Notes: generated by a model not told the origin, from the letters alone. A stretch of 64,000 bases of DNA from Allolobophora icterica (GCA_963556255.1 OY744613.1:46719546-46783545), one strand, 5' to 3'. Counted from the first letter of the stretch, positions 33,446 through 45,312 are shown. Made by a program: numbers and translations.

Positions 33446-34140
33446 GGCACTAAAAGCGTTATAAAAATCAATAATCGGAATGGACTAGTATAGAAAAGCA
33501 ATCGGGATAGAAATAATAACTTTATGTAAATAAAGAATGGCAGTTTATATTTGGATAATTGATGAACTTTGATTGAGCTAATTAGAACAGTGATGACTTC
33601 TTTTAAATATAGGAAAATTTACCAAAGACTCGGTTATTATTGTGGTTGTGGTTGTGCTTCAAATGATCTTTTTATTTTTGAGACCACTTTTCTGTATAGT
33701 CTAAAAAATGGCTGTGTTCTTTTACCCGGTATAAACAAAATTTAATTGACTACCAGATGGTCAACGTGATGATTGAAACCTCTGAAATTAAAATGCAAAT
33801 AGTTAACGCTGAATAATGTGAAGAATCAAATCTATCAAATATAAGAAAATTAACAAGTGTTTTAGAATTAACATATATGCATGATTTCATATGAAATGTG
33901 TAAAATTAGTATAAGAATTACTGCAGTAAATTTCTATTTTTAGATAACGGGAATTGATCATGCTCTTTTAACAACAAATACATTCACTGGAAGAAATAGA
34001 AGAGTGATAACAAAAAGGAAAGTGAAAAATCATACTCAAAGAATTAAAAGAGAAATGATAAATTAAAGAAAGTTGTTTAACATTTAATAAGAAACACCTG
34101 TACAGCACACAGCTATCTCATTAATTCTCAATGGTGTGTC

Positions 34141-34430
34141 ATGAATGAAGAGCAAGGATTGTCTCAGTCAGAACCAACATGGGATTGCAAAGAGACAACT
34201 GCGGATACGACATTGCAAAAACATAATCGGAAAACACTCAAGTGGAATTTATGTGGAAAAGAATTTTCACAACGTTCTGAGCCAAACACCCACCCGAGAA
34301 TCCACAAGTGACAGAGATATCTGAACTCAATCTAATCTAACGATACATAAATGATCAGACGAAAATCCATGCTGGAGTTAAACCATACAGGTGTGAACAA
34401 TGTGGAAAAGCATTTAAAAGAAGTGATCAA
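34141..34430 (+). pseudogene. Preserved ancestral N-terminal exon of the U family
   Basis: A 56-codon frame (34141-34311) starting MNEEQGLSQS and running into a first finger with one Cys lost (KWNLCGKEFSQRS, then PRIHK and a stop). It shows the original protein start: a polar leader of about 35 residues before the first finger, as in the 17-finger gene (MNEHNFNQ). Beyond the stop, more finger pieces (CEQCGKAFKRSDQ) reach the SINE. The other units carry the same segment with earlier stops or a lost ATG. Confidence 0.7.
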
Positions 34431-34634
34431 AGAAGAAGAGCAGTCCCTTAAGCTAGCTATGAGGCAGCCATGGGCATAAAGTGTTAGTGACTTTATTTTC
34501 TCAGCCACGGCATTTTCCCACGACAGTGTATGGTTACAGTAATATCTAACCAAAGTTTTGCCCTGGCTGGGATTTGAGCCTCTGATCTTGGTTTGACAGA
34601 CCAGTAGACAAACCACTACACTATCGAACACCCG
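34431..34634 (-). mobile_element. tRNA-derived SINE (family 1), orthologous insertion in U4
   Basis: The head TAGTGTAGTGG and GCTCAAATCCCAGCC are visible on the minus strand. An internal deletion of about 70 bp makes it shorter than the other four copies. Boundaries are approximate. Confidence 0.7.
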
Positions 34635-34659
34635 TAAACTACCATACAAAGCTCACACT

Positions 34660-35778
34660 ATGGAAAAGCCACACAAGTGCGAGTTATGTGACAAAACATT
34701 TAAAACTTCTTCTGACCTGAAGATACATAATCGAACGCATACAGGAGAAAAACCATACAAATGTCAAGTTTGTCGCAAATCATTTTCACAGAGTAGTGCT
34801 CTGAATTGCCATGAGAGAACACACACTGGTGAAAGACCATACAAGTGTGAGCTATGTGGAAAAGCATTTGCAACAAGTAGTCAACGAGTTTCCCACAGAA
34901 GAATCCACACTGGAGAAAAACCATACAAATGTCAAGTATGTGACAAGTCATTTTCGTACAGTAGTTATCTGAATTGCCATGAGAGGATCCACACTGGAGA
35001 AAGACCATACAAATGTAAGCTATGTGGAAAAGCATTTACAAGAAGTGATCAGCTAAACTACCATACAAAAATTCACACTCTGGAAAAACCAAACAAGTGT
35101 GAGTTATGTGACAAGGCATTTAAAACTTCTAATGACCTGATGAAACATAAACGAAGGCATACAGGAGAAAAGCCATACAAATGTCAAGTATGTTGCAAAT
35201 CATTTTCACAGAGTAGTTCCCTGAATCGCCATGAAAGGATTTACGCTGGAGAAAGACCATACACCTGTACACTATGTGGAAAAGCGTATTCACAAAAGCA
35301 TCTACTAAATGGACACACAAAAACTCACACTGGAGAAAAATCATACAAAAGTCAACTATGTAACAACACATTTGCGTGTAGAATTATTTTAAATAACCAT
35401 ATAAGATCCCACACTGGAGAGGAGCCATATCAATGTGAATTATGTCACAAGGCTTTTGCACTGAAGGGTCATCTACACAGGCATTTAAAAACCCACAATA
35501 GAGAGAAAGTGGACAATGATAGATTATGTGACAACAGTTCTACGCAGACTGATGGTTCAAATGACAAAGTGAAAACTGTTACAGACGTAAAGCAAACTAT
35601 GGAGGTATTTTCAAATGAGACTTCGACTGTTGCTGGTATGGAATCTTTCTACGTCAAACCGTATGGATGTGTAAAATGCAACACAATGTTTGAAATAGAA
35701 ATTGAGTTTATGGAGCACTGTTTCCACTTGTGTTACTCTCCAGTGGAGGATGACTTTGCTGAACTGTTTGAAAATTGA
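34660..35778 (+). CDS. C2H2 zinc-finger protein, 10 units, with C-terminal module (U4)
   Basis: A 372-residue frame starting at the linker Met. Ten units: unit 7 ends in Tyr instead of His (HERIYAGER) and unit 9 has Ser for the first Cys (YKSQLC); the rest keep their ligands. Unlike the siblings, most fingers belong to the YKC(Q/E).C..SF(S)/GKAF class, with few KTS-type fingers, so the array composition differs. The C-terminal module at 335-372 reads CVKC..HCFHLC and PVEDDFAELFEN. Confidence 0.75.
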   Translation: MEKPHKCELCDKTFKTSSDLKIHNRTHTGEKPYKCQVCRKSFSQSSALNCHERTHTGERPYKCELCGKAFATSSQRVSHRRIHTGEKPYKCQVCDKSFSYSSYLNCHERIHTGERPYKCKLCGKAFTRSDQLNYHTKIHTLEKPNKCELCDKAFKTSNDLMKHKRRHTGEKPYKCQVCCKSFSQSSSLNRHERIYAGERPYTCTLCGKAYSQKHLLNGHTKTHTGEKSYKSQLCNNTFACRIILNNHIRSHTGEEPYQCELCHKAFALKGHLHRHLKTHNREKVDNDRLCDNSSTQTDGSNDKVKTVTDVKQTMEVFSNETSTVAGMESFYVKPYGCVKCNTMFEIEIEFMEHCFHLCYSPVEDDFAELFEN

Positions 35779-38007
35779 CAACAATTACTTCATAGATAAT
35801 AGTTTAATTTGAAAATTGAATATGTGTTGCTTATAAACTGTAATTTGCATTATGTTGTATTGAGAATTTGTTTCATTTGCCAAATGTTAAGCTACAAATT
35901 TATAGAAGATTTGTTCACTATTTTCCTTCAGTTGTATTCATTGGTAAAATGTTTTCAAAGTAGCATGCGATGCTTATAAAATTAAATGAGCGACAACAGT
36001 AATGTGATTGATGGTGATGATGATCTTGTGTAATAATAATAACAATAGTTATTAGAACAGCAAGAGTAATTGTCATAATAATAATGCAAACTAAATAAGT
36101 CACAATAAAGTTAACTAGATTAAATAATTATGTTTGTTATTAAATCATTGAGCAACTCATTGTGCATCTTTTTGTGTGTGTGTGTGTCTGTGTCTGTGTT
36201 TGTCTGAGAAAAACAATATGTAATCAATATGATACTAAAGAAAATATATTTTTGTGTTCACGTCAGTTCTCCCGGCAGCCACAAACTCTTGAAACTGCTG
36301 CTAAAGTTTTTTTCATAATTCTTTTACTTTCAAAATGCAGCAAGTGGAGTGAGAGATGTAAGTAGTGCACAGGCGAATGGTTTAACATTTTTGGCATCTA
36401 ATGCTCCCCACATACACAGCTGGGTAGATTGGTAAGATGTAAGCTACTGCACTCTGCAGAAAACCCTTCAAACGGGTCTGTCTAGTTTGCTCAGCAATGT
36501 TTTGCATTCATGCTCTAGGGAATGGAAGCAGTGAACCTCAGTAACAGTGAACTGAACACTTTAAACTATACCTAGAGTAATGCCATCTGTAAGATCTTCA
36601 ATGTCAGCCACTCAGCGGCGTAGCTAGGATATTTTGCGCCCGGGGGCGAACTATGAAATTGGCGTCCCCCCTGTTCACATTTTCCAAATACATCGAATGG
36701 CAATTTAAATTTTAATGAAATAAAATATCAAAAGTACAAACTAATACTGTAGTATAATTAGGTTCTGTAAATCTATATACGATTGTAAACATTGTTTTTA
36801 AAAAGTCAATAAATTCAAATTATATATGACTGTCCTAGACTCGTAGATATAGTCTACAAAATATTAATTTTTCTTGGATTAGGTCTATCATCAGCTTCTT
36901 TAACAGAAGATTCTTCAGTCTCATTGTCCCCGTCACTTTTAGCAAGTTCAACGTCTTTTTGAAGCTGTTCAGCAACGGTCGACATCCTCGATGTTTTCCT
37001 CGGCATAGTCAGTAAGATCTGTCTGAACCATGCTTTCCTCGGTGTTGTGGTCATGGTTTGGTTCAACCTCTGTCAACCGTTTCATGTTCTAAAACAGGTG
37101 GTTGACATCCACTTCCACCGTCTTCGGATTCTGAAGTGTTGGAGCTTCAGCTTCTGTCATCTTGGCTTTTTTAAGAAAACTTGCCAGAAATGTACTAGAC
37201 TTTTTTATGTCTTCTCAGCTTCTTTCTTTCTATTACGGCCCTCAGCTCCACTTAGTTTTTTTTCCTGGCATGGCTGTAAGATATACTATTATTTAATTGA
37301 AAAATGTAAAAATGTAAAATAATATCTTACAGCAGCAGACGGCACATATTTGTTTTATTTTATCCTAATAAACATACTTCAGAATTGAAAGCCAAGATAG
37401 CTAAACTGCGAGTACTTACTGACTTAGACCGTGGGCTCTTATAATTCAGTCTACACGCTCAGACTAAGACTGCATATCTGCCTTATTGAAAGTTAGCTTG
37501 TAATTTGACCTCTTGGCCAATAAAGTAAACAAATCACTGAGCAGCCAGCACCAGCAGTCGCCCTGTGTCCATGATGTCTATTGTAATATTTCATACCCGG
37601 ATTCTGGGGCGCAAGAGCCAAGGCGGGCCGAGCTAGATTAACCCTCAGGCAGCCCATGCACACGTGGACAGATGCTACTCCTACCCGGGGCAGCACACTG
37701 CATACCACCGCCCTCCCTCTCATCGGCCATGGATGCAGCAGAATGCAGCTATTCATTCCAGCTGGTTAAAAGTTTCCCAAACAAAGAAGTTGAAAATGGG
37801 GCACCAAAATCATCCCTGACACACTGATTTAGAAGTAACGGTGATATAACTGGATATTTCGGGGCGCCAAAATGAAATCTTATAATTTTTGGAATAAATT
37901 AGGTAAAATTACATCAAAATAAGCAAAAAATTTTACTTTTAACCCTCATTTTGGCGCCCCCTTCCTTTGGCGCCCGGGGACACATGCCACCCCCTGCCCC
38001 CCCTAGC

Positions 38008-39991
38008 TAGGGTGACCACACGTCCCGGATTGTCCGGGACAGTCCCGGAATTTGGAAAAATGTCCCGCGTCCCGGACACGTCCTTTCCGGGACAATGAAA
38101 CGTCCCGGAATGAATTTTTTAATATAATTAATTACAAAGCATTTGCTATTTTAATATTCAAATAATATTAGAAAGTAAAAGTGTACAAATTATGAAGCAT
38201 AAAGAAAAATAACATCAACAAATATGCAGCGTCATACAAAATTATTTTACAAATCTGCGGCACAATGAAATCTTAAGAGTATGGCTAACTAAGGATCTAC
38301 ACTAGAAGCTGATATGTCTACGACATCAAATCGTGATCGTAAACTCCAAACTTCCAAAGCGCCACTTGAAGGTCAAGCGCAGGTCACCAGTCTATTCACG
38401 AGCGCTATGTCAAATCAGCGAAGGTTTTCCAGAGAGTAGTCCAAAGGAGGTCCTAGTCCGGTTTCCAGAGACAGGTAGGCCTGCGTAGAACAGCTCTTAA
38501 GGCTAGTGTCGTTTATGGCGAGAAGAATTTGAAGGCGGAAGATCAGATTAGTCGGAGAAAGAGTACTTGAAAAGATGAGACTTCACTTTTGAGTAAAAGC
38601 TCGAGGGTGATAGATGAGGAACATGATAACTAATGAGGAGTATGGAGGACGGGTTGCAATCATGAGGGGGGAACCGAGAATCTGTGGAGTTCAGAGGGAA
38701 GATTGATTCAAAGGCGTGGTGCTGTGTCGGATATGCTCGTTAGAACTTAAAATGAGTAGTGACTGTGGGTCGAGAAAGACTGAGATAGGAGGATGAACGG
38801 TTGGAGCGGATTACTTTGATGTTGGAGATCACGATGATCGGGTGGAGCCGGTTGCTTGGATTTGAAGAGATCACGAAGGTAATTATAGGCTATGAATATT
38901 GTAAGAAGTTGTAGGTTAGTGATGGAACTTTGAAGTGGATTCGCTCTGGGATTTTTAGCCAATGGAGTGATTTGAAGATGGGAGTGATATGATGATGATG
39001 TTTGGGTGTTCTAGTGAGTTTAGGATAAATAATTGCAGAAGCTTGATTTTGGTGGATTGAAGGTTGAGGAAGAGGGAATTGCAGTTATCGAGCTTTGAAT
39101 GAACAATGGACGTAGCATTGGTGGAGGCAGTAAAGGTCGAGCATGGGCCGGATGCGTCGGAGGTCACGAATGTGCATGAAGCAGGAGCGCGAGAGGTTGG
39201 AGATGTGGTTAGAGAAGGAGAGGCGTGGATCAAAAGTAACACAAAGATTGCGGACAGGGGAGTCAGAGGTGAAGGTAACAGACAATGAATTAGTCGATAG
39301 GTGTATGGAAGGGTCAGTAATTTTCTTGATTAGATCGGGAAGGCCTATGAAAATGAATTCTGTTTTGAAAGGGCTAAGGCAGAAGAGATTGGATGACATC
39401 CACTGTGAGATTAGGTTAAACAAGTTGAGCAATTGTGTGATAGAGGTGGAAAACGAGCTTAGGGAGAAGGATATGTAGAGTTGGGTGTCGTCTGCATAGA
39501 GGTGGTGGTAAACAGAGGAGGGTTTTATTAGATGGCTTAAAGGTGCGGTATGTAGGATAAAGAGGAGTGGACCCAGGGCGGAGCCTTGAGGGACACCACA
39601 GGAGAGGGATGGGTTGCGAGCAGTGGCTGGATGCTTTAACAGAGAAGGATCGGGAAGACAATTAAGTAGATTGTTGCACATCATCGGCTAAACAATGGCC
39701 CAGTAGTCATTTTTATCAAGTCTTTACTATCTAGGCTTGAATCTTGATTAATTTTAGGCAAGTTTGATTTTGAGTTTGAGCAGTAAATTTACCAATTTGT
39801 AATTTTGGCTCGTTTTCTTTCTAATTAAAACAACTACAACTAAAATGCTTTATTTTCGTCTAAAATCTTACAAATATATTTCAGTCGAGGCATTACATAT
39901 GTATAACGCTTTTCCTAATGAGCCCAGCTCCTAATTGAATATGACTTAGTGTACTGTCCAGGAATGGCAGAAAAGAAATGTGGTCACCCTA
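38008..39991. mobile_element. hAT element (inner), nested in the outer terminal repeat
   Basis: CCCCTAGC is duplicated at 38000-38007 and 39992-39999. The ends are TAGGGTGACCACACGTCCCG and, reversed, TAGGGTGACCACATTTCTTT, with GTCCCGGA repeats inside the left end. Most of its length is a LINE insertion. Confidence 0.85.
38330..39684 (-). mobile_element. 5'-truncated LINE with reverse transcriptase domain
   Basis: The 199-codon frame at 39085-39684 contains the RT core: SCGVPQGSALGPLLFI, then HLYADDTQLYISFSLS with the YADD catalytic motif, then KTEFIFIGLP, typical of CR1/L2-like (jockey superfamily) LINEs. Further broken frames continue to a 3' end near 38335 with a CGTGATCGTAA-like tail. RT palm N-terminal part and endonuclease are missing. 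Truncated 3' relatives are at 40401-40620 and 57018-57222. Confidence 0.8.
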
Positions 39992-40083
39992 CCCCTAGCT
40001 ACGCCTCTACAGCCACTGGACAAGGAATTATGCGAAGCATCGTGGGTGTCGGATGATCGGAATGAAGTGCTTGTCAGTGATTG

Positions 40084-40179
<96 letters not shown>

Positions 40180-40190
40180 CGACGACGACC
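40084..40190. repeat. (GAT)n microsatellite
   Basis: About 34 units ending GACGACGACGAC. Homologous in position to 16325-16440 in U3. Confidence 0.95.
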
Positions 40191-40400
40191 AAGTAGTTGT
40201 GCTGAAAATATAAGATGTTTTGTCTCCTGCGTGAGGCTCCTCTATCACCCCTCGGGCTTTCCACTCACAACAGTTGGAAGTTCAGTTACTGAACTTCCAA
40301 CTCTTAAAGAATTCATACCCCGACTCATTTGATAGGCCTACTTCCCCTTCCAAGTCTCCCGCCTTAGAAGCTAATCTGCCTCCGGTGACCTCTGGCTACC

Positions 40401-40620
40401 GTAATCGTAATCGTAATCTCCAAACTTCTAAAGCGCCACTCGAAGGCCAATCGCTGGGCACCAGCCTATTCACAAGCGCTACGTCAGATCAGATGGGGTT
40501 TCCAGAGAGCAGTCCGAGAGAGATCCGAGTCTGGTTTCCAGGAGGCCAAACCAAATCAAAGGGGTTTCCAGAGAGTAGTCCAAAAGAGGTCCAAGTCCGA
40601 TTTCCAGGGTACCAGATCAG
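40401..40620 (-). mobile_element. Truncated LINE 3' end
   Basis: Starts with a (GTAATC)n tail and continues as the reverse of the LINE 3' region seen at 38330 (AAAGCGCCACTCGAAGG, TTTCCAGAGAG repeats). U3 lacks it: CTGGCTACCGGATTCG runs straight through at 17175-17190. TTTCCAGA/GGTCC motifs occur as two loose internal repeats. Confidence 0.75.
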
Positions 40621-40779
40621 AAATCACCTTTTAACTATTCTTTTGGACAACCCTTCTGATTCGACGAAGTGCTCTAAATATTTCTGCAGTGAAAAACAAA
40701 TTACAATTTTCGAGTGGCTCTTTCGAAAATTGTTTTTTGCGTTTACAATTACGACATCATAATTGTGGTTATTTTAGAC

Positions 40780-41793
40780 CACGGTGGTAGATACAGTGGT
40801 GTCGCTACTGCCTATCTTTCATGCGTATTGATTTTGGCTAGAACTTTTTTCTGTCGGTGGTGTCGCTCCAGTCACACGAAGTTGGCGCCTTGTTTACTTT
40901 GGATTTCTACGAGAGATGTAGATGTCTTACAATCTTATTAAAATCTAGTAAATGTTCATTAAAGTAAATTTAATAATGTTTGTATACTCTCTTTTACAGA
41001 AAGGCTGTTCATCTGATGTAAGTCTGATGTAAGAATATTCAGTATTTAACCGATTATTATTAATATTTTGTCCGCACGTATTACCAGGGTAACGGGTAAA
41101 TACCCGTGGGGTCTGTCACATTCGGTTTTTGGTAAAACTGTGAACCAGAAATGAATGTTTTAAGCCAGCTGCATCTTAACGAATCTTACCTAATGCATAA
41201 CTGAGATAGTTAGAAAAAGCTTTAGAGCATCGGTTCTCAACCTTTTTAGTGCTGCGACCCCTTGATAATATTTCCAAAGTTTTGGCGACCCTCAACAATA
41301 AAATTGATTGGATTACTCCCCATCACCGCATTTTTGCTACCATTATGATGTGGGGGGGAGTGGTGGCCGATGCATGGCGTGGCCCCCCACTGCTAAAGGT
41401 GGGGGTTTGTCCCCCTCGATCCCCTCCCCACCCCCATGATCGGCGCCCATGACTTAGCCTTTCGCAGAGCCTTGCGCTCTGCGACTAATGGGGAGCTATT
41501 GGTCCCTTAGGCCCGCTCCTCAGCTGGGCTGGGAGCGCCTCTAAGTAGGTCTCTTGAAGAGGCGCTATATAAATTTCCAGAATGAATGTCAGAGGGAGTG
41601 GCATTTACTGGTTATGGCACTTAAGTGACATATTCATGCACTTCCAGGTACTTTAAACTTGCGAGCATACGCGTTAACTACGTGTATTCGATGAAGGTTG
41701 GACTCGGAACGCCACTGGTGGCACCTAGCGAATGTAATTATCATTAACCAATTTTTTCGACGTAGTGGATCCACCATTGTATTTACCACCGTG
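40780..41793. mobile_element. DNA element with CACGGTGGTA ends and 8-bp duplication
   Basis: The left end CACGGTGGTAGATACAGTGG and the reversed right end CACGGTGGTAAATACAATGG match at 18 of 20. Flanks TTTTAGAC and TTTCAGAC form a near-exact 8-bp duplication, and U3 has the single site TTTCAGAC. Inside are a hAT-like TTCTCAACCTTTTTAGTG segment (41230), a fragment ending CGGCGCCCATG (41452) and a SINE/LINE tail (41510-41590). No transposase. Confidence 0.75.
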
Positions 41794-42946
41794 TTTCAGA
41801 CTAAGGAGCAGATCAAACCAATCGAGAGAGGGCACAATAGTTCGGGTTTCTAATCCAGATTCTACTTTTAGTATTTTCGATTACAATTTACGCCATTTTG
41901 ATGAACGTGACAAAAGGAAAATTGCACTTTTCCATCTTGTAACGGTATGACTTAACATTAACTTAAGTTGTTTATATTTATCATGTAAATATAAATTACT
42001 TGCTTCATATTACGTTAAGTCGTGTGCAGATTTTCTTTATTCACCTGATCCATCCCTGCGTTAAGAACAACACCAAAATTTATGAAGCCTTTCATATTTC
42101 TGCACTGAAAAACAAATTACAAGTCTTCGAGGTAATTTATCGTTTTAGTGTAACCTAACATTTACGCTATATAATTTACTTAAAAAGGGACACTGAAACC
42201 ACAAATTACCGTCTTACGCTATATAATTTACTTAAAAATGGACACTGAAACCATAAATTACCGTCTTATGAACCATTTTAAACCCTTGTTCTGTTTGGTT
42301 ATGTTATGGTATCCAAAGCGCATTTCAACTCAGCCATCTGCCTATGTGCATCATGAGATTTATATTAGAGCAGCGATGACTTCTCTTAAATATCGGAGAA
42401 TTGACGAAAGAGTCAGTTATTGCTGTGTTTCTGCCTCAACCAAATGGTCTGTATATTTTGAGACCACATTTCTGCATAGTCAAAACACGGGTGTAACTTT
42501 TACCCATCACAAACAAAATTAAGTTCATATTTTATTGACTTTGCAGATGTTCAATATGATGCTCTAAGCCTCTTTGAATTTAAAGCAATGCAAATGCCGA
42601 AGAATGTGAAGAATCATAGCTATGGAATTTAAAGAAAGCTAACAAATGTTTTAAAATTAACATCTGTGCATTATTTGATATAAAATCTGTAAAATGAGTT
42701 TAGGAATTACTGCAGTAAATTTCTACTTTTAGATAACGGGAATTGATCTTGCTCCCATAACCACAAATACATTCACTGGAAGAAATAGAAGAATGATATC
42801 AAAAATGAATGTTAAAAATCATACTCAAAGAATTACAACAGAAAATGATAAATTAAAAGAAATCGTGTACCATACTCTGTTAGACATTTAACAGGAAACA
42901 TCTGTACAGCACACAACTATCTCAATAATTCTCAATGGTGCTTGTC

Positions 42947-43336
42947 ATGAATGAAGAGTAAAGGTTGTGCCCGTCAGGACTAGCAGAGGATTGCAAAACG
43001 AGACAACTGGGGATACAACATTGTAAAAATAATAATCGAAATACACTGAAGTTGAATTTACGAGGAAAAGAATTTTCACGACGTTCTGAGCCAAACATCC
43101 ACCCGAGAATTCACACTGGAGAAAAACCACACAAGTGACAGAGAATTCTGAACTCAATCTCATCAAGTGATGCACAAACGATTGCTTAGAGGAGAAAAGC
43201 CATACAAATGCCCATATTAAGATAAAACATTTTCACAATCTCATGTATTGAATAATTGCACGAGAATGCGCACTAGAGTGAAACCTTAAAGGCTTGAAGT
43301 ATGTGGATAAGCATTTAAAAGAAGTGATCAACTAAG
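42947..43336 (+). pseudogene. Decayed N-terminal zinc-finger exon of U5
   Basis: ATGAATGAAGAG is kept but TAA follows at codon 5. Finger remnants GKEFSRRSEPNIHPRIHTGE and later KRSDQL pieces are readable before the SINE. Confidence 0.65.
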
Positions 43337-43616
43337 AATTAGAAGAAGAGCAGTTCCTTAAACTACCCCTGCGGCAGCTATGGATATGAAGTGTTAGCGA
43401 CTTCGTTTCTTGCCCACGGCATAGGAGGGCGGTTACCAGTCCTCTCCCATGCTGTCTCATCGTCCTACTGACAGTATACTCGTGATTACTGAGTTGATTC
43501 AGGGCGCAGGTGGAACAGAAATCTTGAACCAAATTCTGCCCTTGTGGGGATTTGAGCCTCTGATCTCTCGTTTGACAGACCAGTAGACAAAAACCACTGC
43601 ACTATCGAGCACACCT
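43337..43616 (-). mobile_element. tRNA-derived SINE (family 1), orthologous insertion in U5
   Basis: Same split-finger position. The body is nearly identical to the U3 copy, consistent with a closer U3-U5 relationship. Boundaries are approximate. Confidence 0.75.
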
Positions 43617-43641
43617 AAACTACCATACAAAAGCTCACACT

Positions 43642-44952
43642 ATGGAAAAGCCACACAAATGCGAGTTCTGTGACAAAGCATTTAAAACTTCTTCAGAAGC
43701 GAAGGAACATACACGAACGCATACAGGAGAAAAACCATACAAATGTCAAATGTGTTGCAAATCGTTTTCACATAGTAGTTCTCTGACTTACCATGAGAGG
43801 ATCCACACTGGAGAAAGACCATACAAGTGTAAACTATGTGGAAAAGCCTTTGTAAGGAGTGATCAACTAAACTACCATACGAAAATTCACACTATGGAAA
43901 AACCGCACAAATGTGATTTATGCGAAAAAGCATTTAAAACTTCTTCAGAAGTGAATGCACATAAACGAACACATACAGTAGAAAAGCCACACAAATGTGA
44001 GTTATGTGACAAGGCATTTAAAACTTCTAATTATCTGAATGCACATAAACGAACACATACTAGAGAAAAGTCACACAAATGCAAATTATGTGACAAGGCA
44101 TTTAGAAATTCTTTTGATCTTAAGATGCATAAAAGAACACATTCAGGAGAAAAGCCACACAAATGCGAGTTATGTGACAAAGCATTTAAATCTTCTTATC
44201 ACCTGATGAGGCATGAACGAAGGCATACAGGAGAAAAGCCATACAAATGTCAAATGTGTTGCAAATCTTTTTCACATAATAGTTCTCTGATTCGCCATGA
44301 GAGGATCCACACTGGAGAGAGACCATACAAGTGCGAACTATGTGGAAAAGCGTATTTACAAAAGCATCACCTAAATAGACACACAAAAGCTCACACTGGA
44401 GAAAATCCATACAAATGTCAAGTTTGTAAGAAGACATTTTCATGCACAAGTTATTTGAATTGCCATGAGAAGATCCACACAGAAAAAACACCATACAAAT
44501 GTGAAATATGTGAAGAAACATTTGCATGTAGAATTAGTTTAAATAACCATGTAAGAAGCCACATTGGGGAGAAGCCATATCAGTGTGAATTATGTCATAA
44601 GGCTTTTGCACTGAAGGGTCATCTACACAGGCATTTAAAAACCCACAATACAGAGAAAGCGTGCAATGGTAGATTGTGTGACAGCAGTTCTATGCAGACT
44701 CTTGGTTCAAATGACAAAGTGAAGACTTTTAAAGAAGTGAAGCAAGATATGGAAGTATTTTCAGATGATACATCAACTTTTTCTGGTATTGAGTCTTTAC
44801 TTGTGAAACCATTTGGCTGTGTAATATGCAACAAAACGTTTGAAATAGAAAAGGAGTTTATGGAGCACTGTTTCCACTTGTGTTACTCTCCAGTGGAGGA
44901 TGACTTTGCTGAACTGTTTGGAAATAACCAGCTAACAACCATTACTTCATAA
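43642..44952 (+). CDS. C2H2 zinc-finger protein, 12 intact fingers, with C-terminal module (U5)
   Basis: A 436-residue frame starting at the linker Met (A at -3, G at +4). All twelve fingers keep their four ligands, the only U copy where this is so. Helices include SSSLTYHER, RSDQLNYHTK, SSEVNAHKR, SNYLNAHKR, NSFDLKMHKR, SYHLMRHER and KHHLNRHTK. The spacer is followed by the module at 391-426 (CVIC..HCFHLC, PVEDDFAELF). The usual stop after FEN is lost by a small change, adding GNNQLTTITS before a new stop. Best candidate for a functional member of the U family. Confidence 0.8.
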   Translation: MEKPHKCEFCDKAFKTSSEAKEHTRTHTGEKPYKCQMCCKSFSHSSSLTYHERIHTGERPYKCKLCGKAFVRSDQLNYHTKIHTMEKPHKCDLCEKAFKTSSEVNAHKRTHTVEKPHKCELCDKAFKTSNYLNAHKRTHTREKSHKCKLCDKAFRNSFDLKMHKRTHSGEKPHKCELCDKAFKSSYHLMRHERRHTGEKPYKCQMCCKSFSHNSSLIRHERIHTGERPYKCELCGKAYLQKHHLNRHTKAHTGENPYKCQVCKKTFSCTSYLNCHEKIHTEKTPYKCEICEETFACRISLNNHVRSHIGEKPYQCELCHKAFALKGHLHRHLKTHNTEKACNGRLCDSSSMQTLGSNDKVKTFKEVKQDMEVFSDDTSTFSGIESLLVKPFGCVICNKTFEIEKEFMEHCFHLCYSPVEDDFAELFGNNQLTTITS

Positions 44953-45258
44953 GTAATAGTTTACTTTGAAAATTGAATAATTATGTGTTGCGTATAAGCT
45001 GTTATCTGCATTATGTCGTATTGCAAATTTGTTTCAGACTCTGTTGCCAAATGTTAAGCTACGCATTTATTGGAGATTTGTTCGCTTTAGTTGTTTTCAT
45101 TGGTAAAAACGTTTTCAAAGTCACATGCAATGCTTATAGAATTAACGGCAGCAGTAATATAAGTGATGATGATGATGGTCTCATGTGCCGTGATACTGAT
45201 GCATGTATGTCTTCCTGCATTCTGTATCAGGTACATCTCACTAATGTACTATCAAGTG

Positions 45259-45259
45259 C

Positions 45260-45312
<53 letters not shown>
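45259..45312. repeat. (AAT)n microsatellite
   Basis: About 17 units in the U5 3' flank; GTA/GCA-rich imperfect repeats follow to about 45400. Confidence 0.95.

Larger units (their letters stand above)
31618..36604 (+). repeat. ZNF duplication unit U4
   Basis: Leader, decayed exon (best preserved here), SINE, array and 3' flank. The leader is interrupted at about 32245-33445 by a foreign element. The 3' flank runs to CAGCCACT, where the hAT at 36613 separates it from U5; without that hAT, U4 and U5 would be directly adjacent. Confidence 0.7.
36613..40009. mobile_element. hAT element (outer) with exact target duplication, hosting a second hAT
   Basis: CAGCCACT is duplicated at 36605-36612 and 40010-40017. 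The ends are CAGCGGCGTAGCTAGG and, reversed, TAGAGGCGTAGCTAGG. Subterminal GCGCCCGGGG tracts face each other. The minus strand at about 36854-37275 keeps a broken hAT N-terminus, including KLSGAEGRNRKKEAEK. The right terminal repeat is itself split by the element at 38008-39991. Confidence 0.85.

Noticed and set aside
37639..37770. Another piggyBac end at TTAACCCTCAGGCAGCC
   Set aside because: Only one end-like match and no partner end with TTAA; could be chance inside the hAT.
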